Shown here piece after piece: positions 24,861 to 31,693 of a DNA stretch of 64,000 bases. Under the pieces are notes generated by a model, which saw nothing but the letters and a program-made list of their open reading frames with translations, was not told the origin of the DNA and made no database searches. Positions within the stretch are counted from its first letter, which is position 1. Every line of letters begins with the position of its first letter. The DNA comes from Rhodospirillaceae bacterium (GTDB lineage Bacteria > Pseudomonadota > Alphaproteobacteria > GCA-2731375). The position numbers and the translations under genes were made by a program. The DNA lies in NCBI GenBank assembly GCA_018701215.1, contig JABIWH010000039.1:192195-256194 (forward strand). Reading direction: 5' to 3'.

Positions 24861-24923
24861 TCTAAACAAGCCCAGAGTGTAATTGTTGCCAATAAGAGGA
24901 TATCAGCGCAATTTTGTTTGAAT

Positions 24924-24942
24924 AGTACAAAATAATTGTACT
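24924..24942. promoter_or_regulatory. palindromic operator candidate 2 for the XRE regulator
   Basis: AGTACAA-AATAA-TTGTACT: perfect seven-base arms around a five-base spacer, 38 bases before the start of the divergent small gene. The centre lies 82 bases from operator 1, close to eight helical turns, compatible with cooperative binding or looping. Confidence 0.65.
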
Positions 24943-24980
24943 AAATTTGAATGATTAAAATTCAGGAGGAGGCGCTGGAT

Positions 24981-25214
24981 ATGCTGAGTAAACTTGATCC
25001 CCTACCGTCCGAGACGGAGATGCCGGCAGTGCCGGACACAAACGGCTCGATCGAACTGCTGCAGGCATGTCTTGGCCAATTCGCCGAACGGCTTCGGCGC
25101 CTTGGCCAATCGGAATCGGCACATTTCCTGGATGTCGCCGCCTTGGTGCTGCAAGACGGCGACAATAAGTTGGCCCGCTATCCCGTACGCCGCCGCTCTA
25201 ACGCAGGCGGATGA
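24981..25214 (+). CDS. small hypothetical protein divergent from the XRE regulator
   Basis: A 77-residue protein I do not recognise. It begins MLSKLDPLPSETEMPAV and contains a likely amphipathic helix, GSIELLQACLGQFAERLRRLGQSESAHFLDVAALVLQ (about 21-57), with an Arg-rich C-terminus. AGGAGG lies 11 bases before ATG 24981, and operator candidate 2 lies just upstream, so it is plausibly controlled by the XRE protein. Its last 17 bases overlap the convergent DUF4170 gene. The coding call rests on the strong ribosome binding site and context. Confidence 0.55.
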   Translation: MLSKLDPLPSETEMPAVPDTNGSIELLQACLGQFAERLRRLGQSESAHFLDVAALVLQDGDNKLARYPVRRRSNAGG

Positions 25215-25437
25215 TCATATACTTGATAAAGGCCCGGTCCACGGTGGCCTGGGCCGCGCCCCGCCAAATATTGAAGGCCTCGTCGTAGCTGGGATAGATG
25301 CCTTTTATATCCAGGGCCGAGAGGTCGGTGAATTCAGCCCCGCGCGGGTCCCGGACTTCACCGCCCATGACCATGAACATAGGCTGATCTTCCTGATCGA
25401 ACTCGCGATCATCTGTTTTTGCTGCTGCCATCATCAT
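25198..25437 (-). CDS. DUF4170 family protein
   Basis: A 79-residue protein typical of the alphaproteobacterial DUF4170 family: FMVMGGEVRDPRGAEFTDL, IKGIYPSYDEAFNIWRGAAQATVDRAFIKYMII. Function is unknown for the family. The start is one of three consecutive ATG codons (25437, 25434, 25431); the first is given. The upstream codons of this frame run into the MFS gene's other frame and are not real. Convergent with the small gene at 24981. Confidence 0.78.
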   Translation of the reverse strand: MMMAAAKTDDREFDQEDQPMFMVMGGEVRDPRGAEFTDLSALDIKGIYPSYDEAFNIWRGAAQATVDRAFIKYMIIRLR

Positions 25438-25469
25438 GGCCGGCGTTATAGCAGAAAAATGTTTCCTGT

Positions 25470-26672
25470 CTATGAAGATCGCCGGCGCAATGACGGCCTC
25501 TGCCGACGCGGTAAAATCGACAAGGCGGCGAGGAAAATAGCGCCCGCGATGACATAGTAGGGCAGCATATAGCCGTTGCTGACTGTCACCAGAACAGAGA
25601 AAACCGCAGGCCCCACGACCAGGCCGAAATAGGTGAAAAAGATACTGCCTCCCGTCGCCGCGCTGATCTGATCGGCAGGCGCGACGCGGGTGATCTCGGC
25701 TATGAAGACACCATTCCAGCCGGCCGCGGTGGCGCCGACGGCGGCGGAGACGGCGGCGACGCTCCAGAACGGCCAGGATGCATCGATATGGGCCAGCATG
25801 ACGACAAAGCTGGCGGATGCCATGCCTAATACCGCCAGCACCACGGCGGCGCGGAAAAATCGGCCGGCAAGCCAGCCCCAGGCAATGCGTGCGCCGACGC
25901 CGATGCCGTGCATGCAGGAATAGGCAAGGCCGGCGCTGACCAGGTCCAGGCCGACATGGATTACCAGATAGGTCACCAGAAACGCGAACATGCAGGACTG
26001 CACGCAGGCGAAGATAAAGCCGGCCAGGGTCAATCGGCGCAGTCCGGGATGACCGGCAAACAACCGCAGCTGCCGCCAAACGCCGCCGATCGATAGGGGC
26101 CGGCCCGGTTGGCGGTCATCGTCCGACCGGGCGCGCAGGGGCTGCACCATGAGAACGGTGACCACGCCCAGGGCGGCGGAGACCATGAGGGCCTCGCGCC
26201 AACCGGCGCCGACGACGACCCATGGGATCAGCAAGCCGGCCACGAAGCCGCCCAAGGGGGCGCCGCTCTGCTTGATCGAGAACACCAAGGGCCGGTCCTT
26301 GGGCCGGGTCACGCGGGCCAGGATATGGGCCGCGCCCGGCGTATTGGGGCCATAGCCCACGCCCAATAGAAAGCCGCAGGCCAGAATGAGCGGCAGCAGG
26401 GTGGTGATGGACAGCAACAGGGCCGCGGCCGAGGCCAGGATGCCGATCTGCATGACCCGCAGGGCGCCAAAGCGGGCGGTCAGGGCGCCCATGAACAGGG
26501 ACACCGGCATGGCGCCCAGAAACACCAACGATGTGTACAAGCCCACATGGCCAGCGGTGAAACCAACGTCGTCGAGGAGGGCCGGGGCCAGCACGGGTAC
26601 GGTCAGAAACATCACGGAGGTGATGGTCTGCATCCAGGTGGTGCCGGCAAGAGGCCAGAAAACGTCGCGCAT
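25470..26672 (-). CDS. MFS transporter
   Basis: A 400-residue major facilitator with about 12 helices. The N-domain loop motif GALTARFGALRVMQIGILAS (loop 2-3) and FSIKQSGAPLGGFVAGLLIP (helix 5) are visible, and the C-half has a related GWLAGRFFRAAVVLAVLG. ATG 26672 (MRDVFWPLAGTTW) is chosen; an upstream TTG at 26687 adds five residues and has no better ribosome binding site. It is divergent from the sugar-acid-like operon at 26759, so carriage of the substrate of that operon is a reasonable guess only. Confidence 0.82.
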   Translation of the reverse strand: MRDVFWPLAGTTWMQTITSVMFLTVPVLAPALLDDVGFTAGHVGLYTSLVFLGAMPVSLFMGALTARFGALRVMQIGILASAAALLLSITTLLPLILACGFLLGVGYGPNTPGAAHILARVTRPKDRPLVFSIKQSGAPLGGFVAGLLIPWVVVGAGWREALMVSAALGVVTVLMVQPLRARSDDDRQPGRPLSIGGVWRQLRLFAGHPGLRRLTLAGFIFACVQSCMFAFLVTYLVIHVGLDLVSAGLAYSCMHGIGVGARIAWGWLAGRFFRAAVVLAVLGMASASFVVMLAHIDASWPFWSVAAVSAAVGATAAGWNGVFIAEITRVAPADQISAATGGSIFFTYFGLVVGPAVFSVLVTVSNGYMLPYYVIAGAIFLAALSILPRRQRPSLRRRSS

Positions 26673-26758
26673 GGTGACGGTTACCAATACAAGGAATGGG
26701 GATGGGCTGCTCGGACGAGAGGACTATAATAGCCTGCAAAATTATGGAGGAATACATC

Positions 26759-27745
26759 ATGGGCGCGGAAAACTTCCAACTGAAACCCAAAGATCTTGGC
26801 TATTTTGGCAATGGTCTGACCCGGCCCGAATGCGTGCTTTGTCTGGCCGACGGCACGGTCATCACATCGCAGGCCGAGGGCGGGGTCAGCGTGATTGGGA
26901 CCGGCGGTGGGCGCCGGGATATTTTGGGCCAGCGTACGGACGGCCTGCCGCCTGTGATGACCAATGGCTTTGCCCTGACCAAATCAGGCGACTTTCTGTT
27001 GGCGGATCTGCATGGGAGTGGCGGCGGTGCCTGGCGCTTGTCGCAAAGTGGCGACGTGACCCCGCTGTTGGTGGAGCTTGATGGCCAGGCCTTGCCGTCG
27101 GCGAATTTCGTTGGTGTCGATCACGCCGGGCGCATCTGGATTACCATTTCCACCCGCCATGATCCCCGTGCCCTGGCCTATCGCCCCGACGTGGCCGATG
27201 GCTTTATCATTCTGATAGATGACAAAGGCGCCCGCATCGTGGCCGACGGCCTTGGTTATACCAACGAGGCCATCGTCGATCCCTCGGGCGATTGGCTGTA
27301 TGTCAACGAGACCATGGCCCGGCGCACCTCGCGCTATCCCATCAACGCCGGCAACAATCTGGGGCCGCGCGAGACTTTCGTGGAATACGGCCACGGCACC
27401 TATCCCGACGGCCTGGCCTTTGATGAAGAAGGTGCCTTCTGGATGACCTCGGTGGTCTCCAACCGGGTTGTGCGGGTCACGCCGGACGGGGCACAGAGCG
27501 TCGTGATAGAGGAAAACGATCCCGAACAGCTGGAAGTTATCGAGAAAGCCTATCTGGCCGGCGAAATGGGCCGCGCGCATATGGACAATATCCAGACGGA
27601 TGTTATGCAGTCGATCTCGTCCATCGCCTTCGGCGGCCCGGACCGGCGTACCGCCTATCTGGGCAATCTGCTGGATGCAAAACTTTACACCTTCGAAAGC
27701 CCGGTGCCGGGCTTTGCGCCATCTCATTGGGGAGTTCGTTTGTGA
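26759..27745 (+). CDS. SMP-30/gluconolactonase family protein
   Basis: A 328-residue beta-propeller protein, a probable sugar-lactone hydrolase. It shows LTRPECVLCLADGTVITSQ (N-terminal ligand Glu), TNGFALTKSGDFLLADL, ANFVGVDHAGRIWITIS, YTNEAIVDPSGDWLYVNE and TYPDGLAFDEEGAFWMTS, covering the Asn and Asp metal ligands. ATG 26759 follows GGAGG by seven bases. It overlaps the next gene by four bases (GTGA) and heads a three-gene operon that looks like hydrolysis of a lactone followed by oxidation. Confidence 0.83.
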   Translation: MGAENFQLKPKDLGYFGNGLTRPECVLCLADGTVITSQAEGGVSVIGTGGGRRDILGQRTDGLPPVMTNGFALTKSGDFLLADLHGSGGGAWRLSQSGDVTPLLVELDGQALPSANFVGVDHAGRIWITISTRHDPRALAYRPDVADGFIILIDDKGARIVADGLGYTNEAIVDPSGDWLYVNETMARRTSRYPINAGNNLGPRETFVEYGHGTYPDGLAFDEEGAFWMTSVVSNRVVRVTPDGAQSVVIEENDPEQLEVIEKAYLAGEMGRAHMDNIQTDVMQSISSIAFGGPDRRTAYLGNLLDAKLYTFESPVPGFAPSHWGVRL

Positions 27746-28854
27746 GCAACGCCAGCACAAGTAACGACAGGGATTTCAAGATCACGGTTTTTCCGGGCGA
27801 CGGCATTGGCCTTGAGGTCATGGATGCGGCACAGGCCGTTCTCGCCGCCGTTCAGGACAAGGTTGGCGGTTTCTGCCTGATCCACGATCTTCACGACGCA
27901 GGCGCCGGGCTCTATCGGGATACCGGCACGGCGCTGAGCGAGGAGTCCATCCGCGCGGCGGAGGCTTCCGATGCTATTCTGCTGGGCGCCTGCGGTCTGC
28001 CGGATGTGCGCTATCCTGACGGCACCGAGATCGCGCCACAGATCGATCTGCGCTTTCATTTTAATCTCTATGCCGGCCTACGTCCCTGCAAGGCGATCCC
28101 CAACGGCCCGAAAGCGCTAGCCGATCCCCGCGCCGACGATATTGATTTCATTCTGATTAGAGAAAGCACCGAAGGCCTGTTCGCCGCCCGGGGCAAGGGC
28201 GTGGTCATCGAGGACCGCGAGGCCCGCGATACCATGGTCATTACCCGCGATGTTTCCGAAAGGTTGTTTGACTTTGCCTTCAATCTGGCGACCCAGCGCA
28301 AGGCCGCGGGCTATCCGGGCAAGGTTACCCTGATCGACAAGGCGAATGTCTTTTCCTCCATGGCCTTCTTCCGCAAGATATTTGATGAACGGGCCGTGAA
28401 TTTTCCCGATATCGAGGCCGAATATCTGTACGTGGACGCCGCCGCCTTGAACCTGGTTCGCAATCCCTGGATCTATGACGTGATGGTGACGGAAAATATG
28501 TTCGGCGACATCCTGTCCGATCAGGCCGCGGCCTTGGTGGGGGGCATGGGTTTCGCGCCGTCGGCCGACATCGGCGACAACATGGCGGTGTTTCAACCGG
28601 CCCATGGTACCGCCCCGGATATCGCCGGCAAGGGTTGGGCCAACCCCACGGCAATGATCCAGTCCGCCGCCATGATGCTGGATTGGCTGGGCAGCCGTCA
28701 TGGCGTTGACGCTTGTACAGAGGCCGGCAGGTTAATCGATAATGCCATGGAAAAAGCCATCTCCGGCGGACTGATCCGGACCTACGACGCCGGCGGCAGC
28801 GATGGCACTGATAAGGTCGCCAAGACGGTGATCGAATTGCTGCGGAGTAGTTGA
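27742..28854 (+). CDS. isocitrate/isopropylmalate dehydrogenase family protein
   Basis: A 370-residue NAD(P)-dependent beta-decarboxylating dehydrogenase. Family segments: FPGDGIGLEVMDAA at the N-terminus, DFILIRESTEGLFA, RDVSERLFDFAF, the Lys-Asn-like KVTLIDKANVF, the metal site MVTENMFGDILSDQAA, and HGTAPDIAGKGWANPTAMI. Start GTG 27742 overlaps the lactonase stop and has GGGGAG upstream. Context (lactonase, Gfo/Idh oxidoreductase) argues for a tartrate- or sugar-acid-type dehydrogenase rather than LeuB, which would sit with leuCD. Exact substrate unknown. Confidence 0.82.
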   Translation: MSNASTSNDRDFKITVFPGDGIGLEVMDAAQAVLAAVQDKVGGFCLIHDLHDAGAGLYRDTGTALSEESIRAAEASDAILLGACGLPDVRYPDGTEIAPQIDLRFHFNLYAGLRPCKAIPNGPKALADPRADDIDFILIRESTEGLFAARGKGVVIEDREARDTMVITRDVSERLFDFAFNLATQRKAAGYPGKVTLIDKANVFSSMAFFRKIFDERAVNFPDIEAEYLYVDAAALNLVRNPWIYDVMVTENMFGDILSDQAAALVGGMGFAPSADIGDNMAVFQPAHGTAPDIAGKGWANPTAMIQSAAMMLDWLGSRHGVDACTEAGRLIDNAMEKAISGGLIRTYDAGGSDGTDKVAKTVIELLRSS

Positions 28855-28857
28855 GGC

Positions 28858-29874
28858 ATGGCGGTACGGGTCGCGGTCGTCGGTGCGGGCTATTTCGCCC
28901 AGTTTCATCATGACGCTTGGGATCGGTTGCCGGGCGCGGAACTTGTGGCGATCGCCGACCTTGATGGAGACAGGGCTGGAAAAGCAGCGGCAGATTATGG
29001 CGTGCCGTCCTTCACCGACATCAATCAGATGCTGGATGAAACATCGCCGGATCTGGTTGATATCGCTACCCCGCCGGCCTCGCATCTGGAATTGCTCAGG
29101 GCGGTATCCGCCCGGGGCCTGCCGGCGATCTGTCAAAAGCCTCTGGCGCCGACCTACGAGGAAGCCGTCGCGGTGGTGGAAACGGCCGAAGCCGCCAACA
29201 CATTGTTGGTGGTGCACGAGAATTTTCGCTTTCAGCCCTGGTACCGCGAGATGCAGCGCTTGATCACGGCGGGCAAACTGGGTGCCGTGTATGGCGCCAG
29301 CTTTCGCCTGCGTCCCGGCGACGGTCAGGGGGCGCGGGCCTATCTGGACCGGCAGCCGTATTTTCAGCAGATGGAACGCTTTCTGGTGCATGAAACGGCG
29401 ATCCATTTCATCGATACCTTCCGCTATCTATTGGGCGAGGTCACAGGCGTCATGGCTCGACTGCGCCGCCTAAATCCGGCTATCAAGGGCGAGGATGCGG
29501 GGGTCATCATGCTCGATTTCGACGGCGGCCGGACCGCGCTGTTTGATGGCAACCGCCTGAATGACCACGTGGCCGAGAACACCCGGTTGACCATGGGCGA
29601 GATGTGGCTGGAGGGTGCGGCGGGGGTGTTGCGGCTGGACGGCAGGGGTGGGCTCTGGTGGAAGCCGCATGGCGGCGAGGAAGCTGCCCATGATTATGCC
29701 TGGGCGGATGTGGGCTTCGCCGGAGACAGCGTTTATGCCTTTCAGGCCCATGTCTTGGAACACCTGGGCGATGCCGGCGTGCTGGAGAATACGGCCCGGG
29801 ATTATCTGCGCAATCTGGAGATTGAGGAAGCGGTCTACCGCTCGTCCGAAACAGGCTGTTACGAGGATCTGTGA
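28858..29874 (+). CDS. Gfo/Idh/MocA family oxidoreductase
   Basis: A 338-residue NAD(P)-dependent sugar/polyol oxidoreductase. The Rossmann motif VAVVGAGYFAQFHHDAW opens the protein. Then come VDIATPPASHLELL, the catalytic-Lys motif ICQKPLAPTYEEA (the EKP-equivalent), and the C-terminal domain with FLVHETAIHFIDTFRYLLGE carrying the conserved His/Asp. It begins three bases after the preceding dehydrogenase and its 3' end overlaps the convergent EamA gene by 16 bases. Last gene of the putative sugar-acid operon. Confidence 0.87.
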   Translation: MAVRVAVVGAGYFAQFHHDAWDRLPGAELVAIADLDGDRAGKAAADYGVPSFTDINQMLDETSPDLVDIATPPASHLELLRAVSARGLPAICQKPLAPTYEEAVAVVETAEAANTLLVVHENFRFQPWYREMQRLITAGKLGAVYGASFRLRPGDGQGARAYLDRQPYFQQMERFLVHETAIHFIDTFRYLLGEVTGVMARLRRLNPAIKGEDAGVIMLDFDGGRTALFDGNRLNDHVAENTRLTMGEMWLEGAAGVLRLDGRGGLWWKPHGGEEAAHDYAWADVGFAGDSVYAFQAHVLEHLGDAGVLENTARDYLRNLEIEEAVYRSSETGCYEDL

Positions 29875-30764
29875 AGTTTCGGTTCCAGCAAGACCAGCAA
29901 CAAGGCACCGCAGACGACGCTGAGCGCCAACAGCTCCCGCCAACCAAGCGGATCGTCCAGCATCAGGGCGCCGGAAAAGACCCCGATGACGGGGATTGAC
30001 AGAGTAGCCAGGCCCGACAGCATGGCGGGATAGCTCTGTACCGCCTTGAACCACAGAAAGTAGGGGACGATCTGGGCCAGTACCAGGCCATAAAGGATGC
30101 TCAGCCAGGCTTCGGTGCTAATGGAGGCCCAGGGCACATGCGGCAACGTCGCCGTGGCGCCCAGGGTTACCGGGATACCGCCCAGAACCAATTGCCAGCC
30201 CGCGATCAGGGCCACGGGCAGCTGCCAGTCATAACGCCGGATCGTCACCGTGCCGCCGGCGAACGCAATGGCCGAGAGCAGGCATAACGCGACACCCAAT
30301 GGCGCATTGCGCATGGCGGATAAATCCTGTGACAGCAACACCACCATGCCGGCCAGGCCCAACATCAGGGCAGTGCCGCGCAATGCGGTCAGGCGCTCAC
30401 CCAAAAACCAGACCGCGAACAGCATGGCCCATAGTGGCATGGTGTAGACCACGATTACCGCCCGTCCGCTGTTCATCAACTGGATGCCATAGGCCAGGGA
30501 TATTTGAAACACCGTGATGTTGAGAGCTGCCGCCAATGCCAATGGCACCAACAGGTTGCGGGGCACGGCCAGGGAGTGACCCTGAATGCGCACGATGGTC
30601 AACAGGACCAGGCCCGCGGGTATCACGGTCAGGGCACGCAGGGTCCAGGCATCCACTTCCGCCAGGGCAATGCCCAGCATGGGCCAGTTCAAGCCCCATA
30701 ACAGACAGGGCATACCCAGTACGACCAGGCCGGCACCATTTTTTGTCCCAGTCGGCGCGGCCAT
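29859..30764 (-). CDS. EamA/DMT-family transporter
   Basis: A 301-residue protein with ten hydrophobic helices in two EamA repeats: residues about 14-140 (MPCLLWGLNWPMLGIALAEV, MNSGRAVIVVYTMPLWAMLF) and about 155-290 (LCLLSAIAFAGGTVTIRRYD, GLATLSIPVIGVFSGALMLDD). Such proteins export amino acids or other small metabolites. It lies nine bases upstream of nothing on its strand except the convergent oxidoreductase; folE ends nearby on the same strand and is upstream of nothing shared. Substrate unknown. Confidence 0.83.
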   Translation of the reverse strand: MAAPTGTKNGAGLVVLGMPCLLWGLNWPMLGIALAEVDAWTLRALTVIPAGLVLLTIVRIQGHSLAVPRNLLVPLALAAALNITVFQISLAYGIQLMNSGRAVIVVYTMPLWAMLFAVWFLGERLTALRGTALMLGLAGMVVLLSQDLSAMRNAPLGVALCLLSAIAFAGGTVTIRRYDWQLPVALIAGWQLVLGGIPVTLGATATLPHVPWASISTEAWLSILYGLVLAQIVPYFLWFKAVQSYPAMLSGLATLSIPVIGVFSGALMLDDPLGWRELLALSVVCGALLLVLLEPKLHRSS

Positions 30765-30772
30765 GCAGTGCC

Positions 30773-31429
30773 TTAATCGTTGCCGCCGCCGCGGATCATG
30801 GCCAGGAACTCGCGCCGGGTGGCAGCACTTTTACGGAAGGCGCCGAGCATGCGCGAGGTGGCCAGCGCCGCGCCGGGCTTGTGCACGCCGCGCGTGGTCA
30901 TGCATTGATGCGAGGCCTCGATCACCACGGCGACGCCCAGGGGCTGCAATACCTCCTGGATGGTATTGGCGATCTGTGCCGTCATTTTTTCCTGGATCTG
31001 CAGGCGCTTGGCATAGACCTCGACCAATCTGGCCAGCTTGGAAATGCCAACGACCCGGTGATTGGGCAGATAGGCGATATGGGCCTTGCCGATGATCGGC
31101 GCCATGTGATGTTCGCAATGACTTTCAAAACGGATATCCCGCAGCAGCACCATTTCGTCATAGCCTTCGACTTCTTCAAAGGTGCGTTGCAGAATTTCCA
31201 CCGGGTCATCGTGGTAACCGGCGAAATATTCTCCATAGGCGCGGACCACGCGCTCCGGCGTGCCGGTCAGACCTTCCCGGTCGGGATCATCGCCGGCCCA
31301 GCGGATCAGGGTGCGGATGGCTTGCTCGGCCTCATCGCGGCTGGGTCGGCGTGCCATGGCCGCCTGGCGTTCCGCCGCCAGGGTTTCCGCCAGTTTCAGT
31401 TCCGGATTCAGATTCTTCTGCTTGTTCAT
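30773..31429 (-). CDS. folE: GTP cyclohydrolase I
   Basis: A 218-residue enzyme converting GTP to 7,8-dihydroneopterin triphosphate, the first step of folate (and queuosine/pterin) synthesis. Zinc and catalytic residues appear in FESHCEHHMAPIIGKAHIAYLP and SHQCMTTRGVHKPGA (second Cys ligand). KLARLVEVYAKRLQIQEKMTAQIA is the usual core helix. ATG 31429 is preceded by GGTGGG. The start of the upstream transcript lies in the 264-base gap that also holds the kinase stop on the same strand. Confidence 0.95.
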   Translation of the reverse strand: MNKQKNLNPELKLAETLAAERQAAMARRPSRDEAEQAIRTLIRWAGDDPDREGLTGTPERVVRAYGEYFAGYHDDPVEILQRTFEEVEGYDEMVLLRDIRFESHCEHHMAPIIGKAHIAYLPNHRVVGISKLARLVEVYAKRLQIQEKMTAQIANTIQEVLQPLGVAVVIEASHQCMTTRGVHKPGAALATSRMLGAFRKSAATRREFLAMIRGGGND

Positions 31430-31505
31430 TGTCCCACCTCGTTCGTCCCTTGCCGCCAATTTAGGCATCGGAGAGGAAAGGGCAAGCGCAATGAGGCGAC
31501 GCTAT

Positions 31506-31693
31506 GACAATTGGGACTACGCTAAACCGCCCGACATGGTGATGAAGTCCGCCACTTCGTCCAGGCCTGCAGATAGAGATGCAGGGCGGTGCTTGTATCG
31601 ATACCATGGGCCGCGCAGGTAATGGCCGTTGCCGCCAGGGTGAAAAAGACCGCTTCGTTGCGCCCGGTGCCCGGAATGGCCTTTGAACGAGGT
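31506..31693 (-). pseudogene. possible decayed coding remnant between sensor kinase and folE
   Basis: No intact gene occupies this gap. On the minus strand one frame reads RNEAVFFTLAATAITCAAHGID...LHLYLQA and, after a shift near 31560, continues GLDEVADFITMSGGLA before a stop. The composition looks coding. It weakly resembles either the end of a response-regulator receiver domain (A-L-T-A...YLxAGxDxxV) or the C-terminus of an IS66-type transposase (HGIDxxxYL). Neither match is strong, and chance open reading in GC-rich DNA is possible. Confidence 0.2.

Noticed and set aside
25438..26079. Upstream extension of the DUF4170 frame
   Set aside because: The stretch overlaps the MFS gene in another frame and shows no family features; only the last 79 codons are DUF4170.
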